Assembly: GCA_029781595.1 (NCBI GenBank)
Contig: JAKOWJ010000136.1
Coordinates: forward strand, 1-35,019
Direction of reading: 5' to 3'
Source: Pseudomonadota bacterium
GTDB lineage: Bacteria > Pseudomonadota > Gammaproteobacteria > Burkholderiales > Usitatibacteraceae
DNA: 35,019 nucleotides
Position numbers and translations under genes: made by a program. The notes under the pieces were generated by a model. The model saw only the letters and a program-made list of their open reading frames with translations. It was not told the DNA's origin and did no database searches. Positions 1-12,928 of this stretch are shown piece after piece (position 1 is the first letter of the stretch; every line of letters starts with the position of its first letter).

Positions 1-1240
1 TGTCGTCGAGGGCGGCCAGGGTCTGCGCCATCTCGTCGCACAGGCGCACGAGCTCGGAGCGGAAGAGCGTGCCGTCGAGGTTCGCCGCCACGAGCGACTC
101 GAGGGCGGTCGCGTCCGCCTGCGCGGGCGCGGCCGGGTCGATGCCGAAGCGCGCGTAGAAGGCGTCGAGGGAGCGGGTCATGTCGGCCAGGGAGGGCACG
201 CGGCCGGGGTCGGGCCGCGCGAGCAGCGATTGTACGCGCGCGCGCTCCGCCTCCCGCTCGCCGCCGGCCAGGGCGCGCACCTCCCGGGCGACGGCCGCGG
301 CGTCGAAGGTCTCCGGCAGCAGCCAGCCGCCGCCGTGCGCGCCGATGCGCTCGGCCAGGGCCCCGCGCGGCGCGGCGAGCACCGGCACGCCGGCGGTCCA
401 CGCGTCCGACAGCGCGTAGCTGAAGCTCTCCGGCACCGCGTTGGGCATGAGGACCAGCTCCGCCCCATAGGCGCGCAGCAGCGCCGGCGCATCGCCCTCG
501 TGGAAGGCGCCGTGCACGAAGAGCCGCCCCGGCACGCGCCAGCCGGGGAAGAGCTGCTGGCCGAGGTAGCCGATCACGACGAGCGCGACGTCGCTGCCGG
601 CGAGCTCGCGCGCGATGGCCTCCGCGAGCTCGCCGCCCTTGTGCGGTCCCAGGGCGCCCAGGAGCGCCACCACGCGCGGGGGGCGCTCGCGCACGAACGC
701 CTCGCGCGCCGCCGCGGCCGCTGGCGCCGCGCGATCGCTGCCGTTCGGGACCACCTCCACCTCCAGCCCCGGCACGTGCCGCCGCGCGAGCGCGGCGAGC
801 CACGCCGAAGGGGCCAGGACGGCGCGCGACTCGCGCAGGGCGCGGGCGGTCCGCTCGAGCCACGGCGGGTCCGGCGCCAGCGGGTCGGGCGCCGTGAACG
901 CGTCCTCGCGCAGGAAGAGCACGTCGTGGAGCGTGGCCAGCCGCGGCGCGCCCAGCGCCTGCGCGGCCCACCCCGCGCGCTCGCGCGGCGCGCGCTGCAG
1001 CTGGTGCAGGTGGACCAGGCCCACGCGGCGCGCGCGCAGCCAGGCCGCGAGGCGCTCGTCCACCGCGTCCCTCGCCAGCGGGAAGAAGCGGCCCGCGCGC
1101 GGATCCTCGATCACGTCCACGCCCTCGCCCGCGTGCCAGAGCAGCTGCGGCCGCGGCACGGTGCGCACGATGTCGCGCACGTGCCGGTCCACGCCCCCGC
1201 CGAACAGGCTCGTCACGTGCAGGATCGCGGGGGCGCTCAT
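1..1240 (-). CDS. Glycosyltransferase, GT4-like (3' end outside window)
   Basis: The protein reads 413 residues from an ATG at 1240-1238 and is cut by the window edge. It opens with MSAPAILHVTSLFGGGVDRH, the glycine-rich N-terminal loop of retaining GT-B glycosyltransferases. A C-terminal Rossmann half follows, with VVALLGALGPHKGG and then PESFSYALSDAWTAGVPVLA. That last motif resembles the GT4 E-x7-E donor-binding motif with Asp in the second position. The family transfers a sugar from a nucleotide-sugar donor, usually for surface polysaccharide; donor and acceptor cannot be read here. The last visible residues (ALESLVAANLDGTLFRSELV onward) look like a helical linker, so the full protein may be a longer multidomain glycosyltransferase. 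It is divergent from the transporter at 1280. Family call firm, substrate unknown. Confidence 0.8.
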   Translation of the reverse strand, partial: MSAPAILHVTSLFGGGVDRHVRDIVRTVPRPQLLWHAGEGVDVIEDPRAGRFFPLARDAVDERLAAWLRARRVGLVHLHQLQRAPRERAGWAAQALGAPRLATLHDVLFLREDAFTAPDPLAPDPPWLERTARALRESRAVLAPSAWLAALARRHVPGLEVEVVPNGSDRAAPAAAAAREAFVRERPPRVVALLGALGPHKGGELAEAIARELAGSDVALVVIGYLGQQLFPGWRVPGRLFVHGAFHEGDAPALLRAYGAELVLMPNAVPESFSYALSDAWTAGVPVLAAPRGALAERIGAHGGGWLLPETFDAAAVAREVRALAGGEREAERARVQSLLARPDPGRVPSLADMTRSLDAFYARFGIDPAAPAQADATALESLVAANLDGTLFRSELVRLCDEMAQTLAALDD

Positions 1241-1262
1241 CGGTCGGCGTCGGGGGCAACGG

Positions 1263-1268
1263 TAGAAT
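1263..1268 (+). promoter_or_regulatory. Candidate -10 box for the EamA transporter
   Basis: TAGAAT matches the sigma-70 -10 consensus at 5 of 6 bases and is the only AT-rich patch in the 39-bp divergent gap. No convincing -35 is present at 16-18 bp. A start about 7 bases downstream would leave a leader of only about five bases before the GTG at 1280, so the transcript would be nearly leaderless. Weak evidence. Confidence 0.3.
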
Positions 1269-1279
1269 GATGCCCGAAA

Positions 1280-2170
1280 GTGTCCCGCCTCCCTTCGCTT
1301 CCCGTCGCTTCCCTGCTCGCCGGCGCCACCCTTTGGGGCGTCGTCTGGTACCCCTATCGCCTGCTGGGCGCGGCGGGGCTGGACGGGGCCTGGGCCACGG
1401 TGCTCACCTACGGCGTCTCGCTCGGGGCCGGCACGGCCCTGTTCCTGTCGCACTGGCGCGACGTCGCGCGCGCGCCGTGGGCGTGCGCGGCGATGGGCCT
1501 GGCCATCGGCGCGAGCAACCTCGCCTACGTGATCGGCGTGCTGGAGGGCGAGGTGATGCGCGTGCTGCTGCTCTTCTACCTCGCGCCGCTGTGGACGGTG
1601 CCGCTCGCGCGCGTCCTGCTGGGCGAGCGCCTCGGCGCACGCGGGGCGCTGGTGATGGCGGTGGCGATGGCGGGCGCCGCCGTGATGCTGTGGCACCCGG
1701 CGCTGGGGATGCCGTGGCCGTCGTCGCGCTCGGAGTGGCTGGGGGTGGCCGCGGGGTTCTTCTTCGCGCTGGGCAACGTGCTGGTGCGCGCGCTCGCCGG
1801 CATCCGCGACACCGCGAAGTCGCTCGCGATCTGGGCGGGGGTGTGCGCCTGCGCGCTCGCGTGGCTGCCTTTCGCGCCGACGGCGGCGCCCGCGGCGCTG
1901 CGCGCGGCGGCGCAGGCCTGGGACCTCTGGCTGCCCGTGGGCCTCGCGCTCATCGCCATGAGCCTCGCGCTGCAGTACGGCCTCACGCGCGTGCCCGCCA
2001 ACCGCGCCATCGTGATCCTGCTCTTCGAGCTGGTGGTGGCGGCCGTGGCCTCGTGGTGGCTCGCGGGCGAGGCGCTGCGCCCGCAGGACTGGGCCGGCGG
2101 CTCGCTCATCGTGCTGGCGAGCCTCGCGAGCGCGCTGCCCCGGCCGCGGCGGGCCGGGGCGCAGGCCTGA
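1280..2170 (+). CDS. EamA/DMT-superfamily membrane transporter
   Basis: 296 residues with about ten hydrophobic segments in two similar halves, as in EamA (DUF6) drug/metabolite transporters. The N-terminal half contains LLAGATLWGVVWYPYRLLGA. The second half ends in helices rich in LLFELVVAAVASWWLAGEAL, the usual EamA C-terminal pattern with an acidic residue followed by the GE before the last helix. These proteins export or import small metabolites across the inner membrane; the substrate cannot be inferred. GTG at 1280 is chosen because it puts the first helix at the normal distance from the N-terminus; there is no clear Shine-Dalgarno. The stop (2168-2170) abuts the stop of the convergent cytochrome gene with no base between and no hairpin terminator. 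Confidence 0.85.
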   Translation: MSRLPSLPVASLLAGATLWGVVWYPYRLLGAAGLDGAWATVLTYGVSLGAGTALFLSHWRDVARAPWACAAMGLAIGASNLAYVIGVLEGEVMRVLLLFYLAPLWTVPLARVLLGERLGARGALVMAVAMAGAAVMLWHPALGMPWPSSRSEWLGVAAGFFFALGNVLVRALAGIRDTAKSLAIWAGVCACALAWLPFAPTAAPAALRAAAQAWDLWLPVGLALIAMSLALQYGLTRVPANRAIVILLFELVVAAVASWWLAGEALRPQDWAGGSLIVLASLASALPRPRRAGAQA

Positions 2171-2467
2171 CTACCGGCGGCCGTAGTTCTTCGCGAGGTA
2201 GGCCACGATGGGGTCGACGTCCTCGGGCTTGACCGGGGCGCCGAACACCTTGGCCATCTTGTTCACCTCGCCCCGCCACTGCTTCTCGTCCAGGAAGGGC
2301 GAGTTGAGCGGGATGTAGTCCAGGCTGTGGCAGGCGACGCACACGCCGCGCACCTTGTCCAGGCCCGGCGCGTCCTTGAGCTTCACCTTCTCCTCGCCGG
2401 CATGCGCCGCGCCAGCCGCCAGCGCCAGGGCCGCGAGCGCCGCGGCGGACCTCGTCGTCGTCCCCAT
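2171..2467 (-). CDS. sorB: Sulfite dehydrogenase cytochrome c subunit (SorB-like)
   Basis: A 98-residue monohaem c-type cytochrome. Residues 1-23 form a Sec signal peptide (cleavage likely after AAHA). The haem-binding motif CVACH is at 43-47, and Met71 in VNKMAKVFGAP is the likely second axial ligand. It ends in PEDVDPIVAYLAKNYG, a helix typical of small class I cytochromes. The ATG at 2467-2465 overlaps the TGA of the upstream molybdenum subunit by one base (TGATG), implying coupled translation and a 1:1 complex. In the known family (SorAB, EC 1.8.2.1) this subunit takes electrons from the molybdenum centre and passes them to the respiratory chain in the periplasm. The SorB assignment rests on size, the single haem and the partner gene; SoxD is much larger. 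Confidence 0.8.
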   Translation of the reverse strand: MGTTTRSAAALAALALAAGAAHAGEEKVKLKDAPGLDKVRGVCVACHSLDYIPLNSPFLDEKQWRGEVNKMAKVFGAPVKPEDVDPIVAYLAKNYGRR

Positions 2468-3696
2468 CACGCCACCTCGATCTGGATGCGCGAGACCACG
2501 TTGTTGTGGTAGCCCGCGGGGTTGAAGATGAGGTCGGAGACCTGCGTGTCGCCGCGGGCGTTGACCGCCTTCACCATCACCACGGCCGGCCCCGGCGTCG
2601 CCGCGCGGAACTGGTACCGGAAGGGCCGGAAGGAGTACGGGCCCAGGTCCTTGCCCAGGTGCGCCGGGTGCCAGCTCCGGCCGCTGTCGGGCGAGACGAG
2701 CACGTCGCGGATGCCGCGCCCGCCGTCCCAGGCGATGCCGGCGACGTCCACCGTCTGGCCGCGGTGGAAGCGCTGGCCGTCGCGCAGGGACGTGACGAGC
2801 GAGTTCACCACGATGTCGGTGATGGGCTGGCTCGTCGCGTTCTGCTGGCTGGGGAAGCCCTCGATGCCGTGGAACTTGCCGGCCGGCACGCGGTAGGCGG
2901 GGTTCATCCAGAAGCTCTCGAAGGGGTGGCTGCGCACGTCCACGTCCACCACGTGCTTCATCCAGTAGGTGCCCGTCCAGCCGGGGACGATGAGGCGGGC
3001 GGGGAAGCCGTTCCAGTGCGGCAGCGGCGCGCCGTTCATCTCGTAGGCGATCATCGTGCTCTCGTGCAGCGCGCGCGCCATCGGCAGGCTCTTGCGGAAG
3101 TCGGGCGTGGCGGCGAGCGGCGGGCCGTCGGCGCCGTCGAAGGCCACCTCCACGGCCGAGTCCTTCACGCCCACCTTCGCCAGGATGTCGCGCAGGCGCA
3201 CGCCCTTCCACCGCGCGTTGCCCATGGCGCCCACGCCCCACTCCACGCCCGCGACGTGCGGGTTCGACAGGCCCCGGCGGTTGCCGGAGCACTGGCAGAC
3301 CGCGACGATCTCGGCGGGCTCGAAGTCCTTCTTCAGGCGCGCGAGGTCCAGCTCCAGCGTGCCGGCGGCCGCGTCGCCGTGCACGCGCAGCTTCCAGCCC
3401 TTCGCGTCCACGTTCGGGATGCCCGCGAGGTGGTAGCGCACGAAGAACGCGTCGTTGGGCGTGATGGGGTTGCGGAAGTAGTCGACCGGCGTCTCGAAGT
3501 TGGGCGGCCGGTAGCTGCGCTTGATGAGCGGGACCTTGCCCGGCAGCTTCTCGAGGATGCCGGTGGCCAGGGTGCCTTCCGGCAGCTCCCCCGGCTGCCA
3601 GGGCGTGGCGGCCCAGGCGGGAAGCGACAGCGAGGACAGGGCGGGGACGGCGATGCCGCCGGCGCCCATCGCGAGAAACCTGCGGCGGGTGGTCAT
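2467..3696 (-). CDS. sorA: Sulfite dehydrogenase molybdopterin subunit (SorA/SoxC family)
   Basis: 409 residues. A twin-arginine signal starts the protein (MTTRRRFLAM, then a hydrophobic stretch to about residue 30), consistent with folding around molybdenum cofactor before export. The sulfite-oxidase Mo domain follows, with AVCQCSGNRRG at 133-142; Cys136 is the expected Mo-ligating cysteine of the C-[SA]-G-N-R-R motif. GWTGTYWMKHV and the C-terminal dimerisation domain (SPDSGRSWHPAHLGKDLGPY) also match. It oxidises sulfite to sulfate in the periplasm. GGAGGA at 3701-3706 supports the ATG at 3696. The single-haem cytochrome downstream favours SorAB-type respiration over the Sox thiosulfate system; no other sox genes are in the window. 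Possible roles are energy from inorganic sulfur or detoxifying sulfite from organosulfonate breakdown. Confidence 0.88.
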   Translation of the reverse strand: MTTRRRFLAMGAGGIAVPALSSLSLPAWAATPWQPGELPEGTLATGILEKLPGKVPLIKRSYRPPNFETPVDYFRNPITPNDAFFVRYHLAGIPNVDAKGWKLRVHGDAAAGTLELDLARLKKDFEPAEIVAVCQCSGNRRGLSNPHVAGVEWGVGAMGNARWKGVRLRDILAKVGVKDSAVEVAFDGADGPPLAATPDFRKSLPMARALHESTMIAYEMNGAPLPHWNGFPARLIVPGWTGTYWMKHVVDVDVRSHPFESFWMNPAYRVPAGKFHGIEGFPSQQNATSQPITDIVVNSLVTSLRDGQRFHRGQTVDVAGIAWDGGRGIRDVLVSPDSGRSWHPAHLGKDLGPYSFRPFRYQFRAATPGPAVVMVKAVNARGDTQVSDLIFNPAGYHNNVVSRIQIEVA

Positions 3697-3758
3697 GGAA
3701 TCCTCCAGGTCGGAGGCCCGCTCTGGCGGCGGACGCCCCGTCGGACTGCGTTGGTCGG

Positions 3759-3778
3759 CCCCCGGGCAGACCCGGGGG
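3759..3778. repeat. Perfect inverted repeat in the leader of the sulfite dehydrogenase genes
   Basis: Arms of eight bases (CCCCCGGG at 3759-3766 and CCCGGGGG at 3771-3778) flank a CAGA loop. The site lies between queF and sorA, about 65 bases upstream of the sorA start. No T-run follows on either strand, so it is not an ordinary terminator. It could stabilise the sorA leader or slow read-through from queF. Confidence 0.4.
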
Positions 3779-3804
3779 TCTTTCGCCTGCAGCTTGCTGG
3801 AGGA

Positions 3805-3832
3805 AAGACGGGGCGGGCCGGCGGAATATTCC
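3805..3832 (-). promoter_or_regulatory. Possible ECF-type promoter for sorAB
   Basis: On the minus strand GGAATA (3832-3827) is followed after 16 bases by CGTCTT (3810-3805), the GGAA...CGT layout used by several ECF sigma factors. The -35 region also forms a 10-bp palindrome, GGAATATTCC (3823-3832). A start near 3798 would give a leader of about 100 bases. No ECF sigma gene is in the window, and short motifs like this arise by chance. Confidence 0.2.
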
Positions 3833-3848
3833 CGGACCGCCCGGGGCG

Positions 3849-4346
3849 CTAGGCGCCGGGGTCGTCGCCCAGGTCCACGCGCGCCGGCGCGCGCCAGCCC
3901 GGCCGGCGGTACTCGGCCTCGACGGTCGTGTAGATGCCGCCGCGCACGTAGAACTCGGCCGTGAGGCGCATGAAGCGCGGGCGCGTGGCGGCGGCCAGGT
4001 CGTCGAGGATCTCGTTCGCCACCGCCTCGTGGAACCGCCCCTCGTTGCGGAACGACCACACGTAGAGCTTCAGGCTCTTGAGCTCCACGCAGGCCTCGTC
4101 GGGCACGTAGGCGAGGTGCAGCGTGGCGAAATCCGGCTGGCCCGTCTTGGGGCACAGGCAGGTGAACTCGGGGATCTCCATCCGGATCACGTAGTCGCGG
4201 CCGGGCTGCGGGTTCGGGAAGGTCTCCAGCAGCCGCGAGGGCGCGGCGCGCGGGCCCGAGCCCAGGGCCTGCAGGCGCGGGGAAGCGGCCGGCCGGCGGC
4301 GCGCGGGGGCTGTCAAGTCCTTTTTGGGGCTCTTTCGGGAAAGCAT
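3849..4346 (-). CDS. queF: NADPH-dependent 7-cyano-7-deazaguanine (preQ0) reductase QueF
   Basis: A single-domain QueF of 165 residues, the length of the Bacillus-type enzyme. The hallmark [20 protein letters not shown] carries the catalytic cysteine (second Cys of CLCPKTG) and the downstream Asp. [17 protein letters not shown] follows with the substrate-binding Glu/His region. QueF reduces preQ0 nitrile to the preQ1 amine in the cytoplasm, late in queuosine biosynthesis. The ATG at 4346-4344 is the only ATG upstream of the conserved core that fits this length; a TACAAT -10 box 34-39 bases upstream supports it. The first 25 residues ([18 protein letters not shown]) are poorly conserved, so a later non-ATG start is possible. 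The putative -35 of smc begins at this start codon, so the two transcription units are divergent and tightly packed. Confidence 0.92.
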   Translation of the reverse strand: MLSRKSPKKDLTAPARRRPAASPRLQALGSGPRAAPSRLLETFPNPQPGRDYVIRMEIPEFTCLCPKTGQPDFATLHLAYVPDEACVELKSLKLYVWSFRNEGRFHEAVANEILDDLAAATRPRFMRLTAEFYVRGGIYTTVEAEYRRPGWRAPARVDLGDDPGA

Positions 4347-4374
4347 TGGGCGCGGGGAATCGATCCGGTAAAAT
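4346..4374 (+). promoter_or_regulatory. Candidate sigma-70 promoter for smc
   Basis: TTGGGC (4346-4351) and TAAAAT (4369-4374, 5 of 6 matches to TATAAT) are separated by 17 bases. Transcription would start near 4381 and give a leader of about 66 bases containing the hairpin at 4398-4424. The -35 is weak (3 of 6). Confidence 0.5.
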
Positions 4375-4379
4375 CGGCG

Positions 4380-4385
4380 ATTGTA
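4380..4385 (-). promoter_or_regulatory. Candidate -10 box for queF
   Basis: On the minus strand 4385-4380 reads TACAAT (5 of 6 to consensus), placing a start near 4373 and a leader of under 30 bases before the ATG at 4346. No recognisable -35. It lies six bases from the smc -10 on the opposite strand, so the two polymerases could not bind at once. Confidence 0.35.
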
Positions 4386-4397
4386 CGCGAACCCCAG

Positions 4398-4428
4398 CCC
4401 CACCCGCCGCCCGGCGCGGTGGGGTTTT
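4398..4428 (+). terminator. Terminator-like hairpin in the smc leader
   Basis: CCCCACC (4398-4404) pairs with GGTGGGG (4418-4424) around a 13-base G+C-rich loop, followed at once by TTTT (4425-4428). This is the layout of an intrinsic terminator pointing towards smc, though the T-run is short. It lies between the candidate smc promoter and the smc start codon with no gene upstream on this strand, so it would act as an attenuator or pause site rather than end an operon. Confidence 0.4.
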
Positions 4429-4446
4429 CTCATAAGAATCACTACC

Positions 4447-7400
4447 TTGCGACTCACCTCCGTCAAGCTCTCCGGCTTCAAGTCCTTCGTCGACCCGACC
4501 CAGATCGCCGTTCCCGGCCAGCTGGTGGGCGTGGTCGGTCCCAACGGTTGCGGCAAGTCCAACGTGATCGACGCGGTGCGCTGGGTGCTCGGGGAGTCGA
4601 GCGCCAAGCAGCTGCGCGGCGAGCACATGCACGACGTGATCTTCAACGGCTCGGCCGACAGGAAGCCCGTGGGCCGCGCCTCCGTCGAGCTGGTGTTCGA
4701 CAACACCCTCGGCCGCGTGGGCGGGGCGTGGGGCCAGTACGCCGAGATCAGCGTGAAGCGCGTGCTCTCGCGCGACGGCGACTCGAGCTACTACATCAAC
4801 GGCCAGCACGTGCGCCGCCGCGACGTGCAGGACATCTTCCTCGGCACGGGCCTGGGCCCGCGCGCCTACTCGATCATCGAGCAGGGCATGATCTCGCGCG
4901 TCATCACCTCCAAGCCTGAGGAGCTGCGCGTCTTCCTCGAGGAGGCCGCGGGCGTGTCCAAGTACCGCGAGCGCCGGCGCGAGACGGAGCTGCGCCTGGA
5001 GGACACGCGCGAGAACCTCGCGCGCGTGGGCGACATCCGCGCCGAGCTGGACACCCAGCTGGAGCACCTGGCGCAGCAGGCCGAGGTGGCGGCGCGCTAC
5101 CAGGACCTGCAGGCCCAGCTCGCGCTCAACCACAACCTGCTCGCCTACACGCGCCTTCGCGAGGCCGAGCAGGCCCGCGCGCGCCACGCCAACGAGGTGC
5201 AGAAGGTGCAGGTGGCGCTGGAGGCCGAGACGGCGAGGCTGCGCGAGTCGGAGCGCGCGCTCGAGGAGCTGCGCAGCCGCCACTACGAGGAGACGGACCA
5301 GCTCTCCTCGCTGCAGGGCGCGCTCTACGCGGCCAACGGCGAGGTGCAGTCGCTCGAGCGGGAGATCGCCTTCCTGGGCGAGAACCGCCGGCGCATGGGC
5401 GCGCAGCTCGAGTCGCTCGCCGCCGAGATGGCGCAGGTCGAGCGGCGCATCGCGGAGGCCCACGACGACCGCGGCCACTGGGAGGGCGAGATCGAGTCGG
5501 CCCGGGCCGCCATCGAGGCGCGCGAGTCCGAGCTCGCGGCCGCGCGCGAGGGGCTGCCCGCGGCCGAGACCGCGCGCGCCGGGGCCGCCGCCGCCGTGCG
5601 CGCAGCCGCCGCCGAGATGAGCGCGGCCGAGCAGGCGCAGGGCGTGGAGGAGACGCGCGAGTCGCACTCGCTCAAGGTCCTGTCGCAGCTCGAGGCGCGC
5701 AAGAACCGCCTGAAGCAGGAGAACATGGGCCTGGTCTTCCCGGAGCCGGACAGGCTCGAGGCCCTGGCCGCGCGCCGCGAGCAGGCCGGCGAGGCGCTGG
5801 CCCGGCTCGAGGAGGCGCAGCACGCGCTCGAGGAGCGCCTGCCGGCCCTGGAGGCCGAGCGCAGCGCCTCGCTCCAGGCGCTGCAGGAACGCACGCGCGA
5901 GGCCGCGCAGCTCGAGGCGGCGCTGGAGGCCCTGCTCTCCCAGCAGGCCAAGCTCGACCACAACGAGCGCCTGTCCGAGTGGACGAAGTCGCACGCGCTG
6001 GACCGCGCCGAGCGCCTCTGGCAGGCCATGCACGTCGAGGCGGGGTGGGACGACGCGGTGGAGGCCGCGCTGGGCGTGCGCCTGAACGCGGCGCGCCTGG
6101 CGGACGAGGAAGGTCTCGCGGCGCTGCTGCGCGACGCCCCGCCCGGCCCCTTCGCGGTCTTCGTCGAGCGCGCGGCGCCCGAGGCGGCCGCGCCCGGCAC
6201 GCACCTGCGGCCCCTTTCCTCGGTGGTGACGAGCGAGCGGCCCGGCGTCGGCGCGTACCTTCGCGACGCGCTGGCGGGCGTCTTCATCCTCCCGGAGGGC
6301 GAGGACGGGCTCGCGCTCGCGCGCGTGCTGCCGCCCGGGGGCCTGCTGGTCTCGAAGGCCGGGCACCTCTTCGGCCGCCACGGCGTGGTGTTCCACGGCG
6401 CGCAGTCCGAGCTGCACGGCGTGCTGCAGCGCCAGCGCGAGATCGAGTCGCTGCAGGCGCGCCAGCCCGCGGCGGCCGCGGCGCGCCAGGCGGTGGAGTC
6501 GCGCCGGGCCGAGCTCGAGTCGCAGCGCGCGGCCTCGCGCGACGAGTCGCGCCGCGTGCGCGAGGAGCTCGCGCGCGCCGGCGAGAGCCGCCACGCGCTC
6601 GAGGTGGAGCACCTCAAGCTCGCGCAGAGCACGGAGCAGGCCGAGCGGCGCCGCGAGGCCATCCGCGCCGAGCTCGCGGACATCGAGCAGGAGGAGGACC
6701 GGGAACGCCTGGAGATGCAGGAGGCGCAGCACGCCCTGGAGACGGGCGCGCAGCGCATCGAGGAGATCGTGCAGCGCCTGCAGGCGCTGGAGGAGGCGGA
6801 CCGCGCCGCCGCCGGCGCACTGGAGGCCGCGCGCGCCGCGATCTCCGCCGCCGAGCGCGCGGTGCAGGAGGCGGGCTTCCACGAGAGGAGCTGCCGCGAG
6901 AAGGTGGAGTCGCAGGGGCGCCTGGCCGTCACGATGGGCGAGCGGCTCGCGGCGCTGGCGACCACGCGCGACGCCGTCTCCGCGGAGCTGGGGCGGCTGG
7001 AGGAGGGCGGCGTGCGCGAGCGGCTGCAGGACGCGCTCGCCGTGAAGGCCGAGCGCGAGCGCGCGCTCGCCGATGCCCGCGCCGGCCTGGAGCACCTCAC
7101 CGACGAGCTGCGCTCGCTGGAGGAGGGGCGCCTCGCCGCCGAGCAGGCGCTCGAGCCGCTGCGCACGCGCATCGTCGAGCTGCGCCTGAAGGAGCAGGAG
7201 GCCGCCACCCACGCCGAGCAGTACGCGCTGCAGATCCAGGAGGCGGGCGTGACGCGCGAGGAGCTCGCCGACAAGCTCGAGAAGCGCGTGCGCTCCGCGG
7301 GCATGCAGGCCGAGATCGCGCGCCTCACGGAGGAGATCGCCGCGCTGGGGCCGGTGAACCTCGCCGCGCTCTCGGAGCTGGGCGCGGCCCGCAGCCGCAA

Positions 7401-7968
7401 GGAGTTCCTGGACGCGCAGGCGACCGACCTCGCGCAGGCCGTCGAGACGCTGGAGGCGGCCATCAAGCGCATCGACCGCGAGACGCGCGAGCTGCTGCAG
7501 GGCACCTTCGACACGGTGAACGCCAACTTCCAGGAGATGTTCCCGGCGCTCTTCGGCGGCGGCCAGGCCTCGCTCAAGCTCACGGGCGAGGAGATCCTGG
7601 ACGCGGGCCTGCAGGTCTTCGCGCAGCCGCCGGGCAAGAAGAACGCGTCCATCCAGCTCCTGTCGGGCGGCGAGAAGGCGCTCACGGCCATCGCGCTGGT
7701 GTTCTCGCTCTTCCGCCTGAACCCGGCACCCTTCTGCCTGCTGGACGAGGTGGACGCGCCGCTGGACGACCCCAACACCGAGCGCTTCTGCGACCTGGTG
7801 AAGCAGATGTCGGCGCAGACCCAGTTCCTCTTCATCACGCACAACAAGATCACGATGGAGATGGGCCAGCAGCTCATCGGCGTGACGATGCAGGAGCCGG
7901 GCGTGTCGCGTATCGTGGAGGTCGACATCGAGGCCGCCATGGAATTCGCCCGGAAGCAGGCGGCGTGA
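4447..7968 (+). CDS. smc: Chromosome segregation ATPase SMC
   Basis: 1173 residues, the normal length for bacterial SMC. The N-terminal head carries Walker A GPNGCGKS at 31-38. Long heptad-rich coiled coils run from about 170 to 510 and from about 670 to 1000, separated by a hinge at about 515-665. The C-terminal head has the ABC signature [14 protein letters not shown] near 1071 and Walker [14 protein letters not shown] near 1096-1108. SMC dimers bridge and extrude DNA with ScpA/ScpB (not in the window) to organise replicated chromosomes. TTG at 4447 is taken as the start because it yields [14 protein letters not shown], the conserved SMC N-terminus; reading from further upstream would add a non-homologous tail through the hairpin. 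There is no strong Shine-Dalgarno, which with TTG suggests modest translation. The next gene starts 45 bases downstream. Confidence 0.97.
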   Translation: MRLTSVKLSGFKSFVDPTQIAVPGQLVGVVGPNGCGKSNVIDAVRWVLGESSAKQLRGEHMHDVIFNGSADRKPVGRASVELVFDNTLGRVGGAWGQYAEISVKRVLSRDGDSSYYINGQHVRRRDVQDIFLGTGLGPRAYSIIEQGMISRVITSKPEELRVFLEEAAGVSKYRERRRETELRLEDTRENLARVGDIRAELDTQLEHLAQQAEVAARYQDLQAQLALNHNLLAYTRLREAEQARARHANEVQKVQVALEAETARLRESERALEELRSRHYEETDQLSSLQGALYAANGEVQSLEREIAFLGENRRRMGAQLESLAAEMAQVERRIAEAHDDRGHWEGEIESARAAIEARESELAAAREGLPAAETARAGAAAAVRAAAAEMSAAEQAQGVEETRESHSLKVLSQLEARKNRLKQENMGLVFPEPDRLEALAARREQAGEALARLEEAQHALEERLPALEAERSASLQALQERTREAAQLEAALEALLSQQAKLDHNERLSEWTKSHALDRAERLWQAMHVEAGWDDAVEAALGVRLNAARLADEEGLAALLRDAPPGPFAVFVERAAPEAAAPGTHLRPLSSVVTSERPGVGAYLRDALAGVFILPEGEDGLALARVLPPGGLLVSKAGHLFGRHGVVFHGAQSELHGVLQRQREIESLQARQPAAAAARQAVESRRAELESQRAASRDESRRVREELARAGESRHALEVEHLKLAQSTEQAERRREAIRAELADIEQEEDRERLEMQEAQHALETGAQRIEEIVQRLQALEEADRAAAGALEAARAAISAAERAVQEAGFHERSCREKVESQGRLAVTMGERLAALATTRDAVSAELGRLEEGGVRERLQDALAVKAERERALADARAGLEHLTDELRSLEEGRLAAEQALEPLRTRIVELRLKEQEAATHAEQYALQIQEAGVTREELADKLEKRVRSAGMQAEIARLTEEIAALGPVNLAALSELGAARSRKEFLDAQATDLAQAVETLEAAIKRIDRETRELLQGTFDTVNANFQEMFPALFGGGQASLKLTGEEILDAGLQVFAQPPGKKNASIQLLSGGEKALTAIALVFSLFRLNPAPFCLLDEVDAPLDDPNTERFCDLVKQMSAQTQFLFITHNKITMEMGQQLIGVTMQEPGVSRIVEVDIEAAMEFARKQAA

Positions 7969-8000
7969 GCCTCGCGCAACCGGGCCCAGCGCCCGCGTAG

Positions 8001-12040
<4,040 letters not shown>

Positions 12041-12928
12041 ATGAAGCAGATCCGCAAGGCGGTGTTCCCGGTGGCGGGCATGGGCACGCGGTTCCTGCCC
12101 GCGACGAAGGCCTCCCCCAAGGAGATGCTCCCCATCGTCGACAAGCCGCTCATCCAGTACGCGGTGGAGGAGGCGGTGGCCGCCGGCGTGACCGACCTCA
12201 TCTTCATCACCGGCCGGGGCAAGCGCGCCATCGAGGACCACTTCGACAAGGCCTACGAGCTGGAGGCCGAGCTGCAGCTCGCCGGCAAGCACAAGATGCT
12301 GCGCGAGGTGCGCGGGCTCCTGCCGGCCGGCGTCAACTGCGTGTACGTGCGCCAGGGCGAGGCCCTGGGCCTGGGGCACGCCGTGCTGTGCGCGCGCCAC
12401 CTGGTGGGCGACGAGCCCTTCGCGGTGATCCTGGCCGACGACCTGATCGACGCGCCCGTGCCGGCGCTCAAGCAGATGACGAAGGCGCACGCCCGCAACG
12501 GCGCGAGCATCGTCGCGGTGCAGGAGGTGGCGCGGGCCGAGACGGGCTCGTACGGCATCGCCTCGACGCGCCGGCCGACGGGGCGCCTCGCGCGCATGAC
12601 GGGCATCGTCGAGAAGCCGCGCCCGCAGGAGGCGCCCTCCACCCTCGGGGTGGTGGGCCGCTACATCCTCAGCCCGCGCATCTTCGACCACCTGAAGCGC
12701 ACCAAGGCGGGCGCGGGCCGCGAGATCCAGCTCACCGACGCGATCTCGCGCCTGCTGGCCGAGGAGGCGGTCTACGCCTACCGGTTCGAGGGCAGGCGCT
12801 ACGACTGCGGCTCGAAGCTGGGCTACCTGGAGGCCACGGTGGACTACGCGCTGCGCCACGAGGAGGTGTCGCGGGGCTTCCGCGCCTACCTGGACCGGCT
12901 GCCGCGCGCGGAGGGCCGCCGGCGATGA
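12041..12928 (+). CDS. galU: UTP-glucose-1-phosphate uridylyltransferase GalU
   Basis: 295 residues, standard length. The N-terminus [20 protein letters not shown] is the nucleotide-binding signature, followed by [20 protein letters not shown] and the sugar-binding [20 protein letters not shown]. It makes UDP-glucose in the cytoplasm for lipopolysaccharide, capsule and glycogen precursors. ATG at 12041 is preferred to an in-frame GTG at 12020 because it gives the conserved N-terminus. Native 73% G+C composition resumes at this start codon; the bases upstream (ACAGAATTGAAGACA) belong to the low-G+C block and give only a weak Shine-Dalgarno. Its ATGA stop overlaps the start of the next gene. 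Expression of galU and the genes after it may therefore depend on the transcript entering from the acquired segment. Confidence 0.97.
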   Translation: MKQIRKAVFPVAGMGTRFLPATKASPKEMLPIVDKPLIQYAVEEAVAAGVTDLIFITGRGKRAIEDHFDKAYELEAELQLAGKHKMLREVRGLLPAGVNCVYVRQGEALGLGHAVLCARHLVGDEPFAVILADDLIDAPVPALKQMTKAHARNGASIVAVQEVARAETGSYGIASTRRPTGRLARMTGIVEKPRPQEAPSTLGVVGRYILSPRIFDHLKRTKAGAGREIQLTDAISRLLAEEAVYAYRFEGRRYDCGSKLGYLEATVDYALRHEEVSRGFRAYLDRLPRAEGRRR

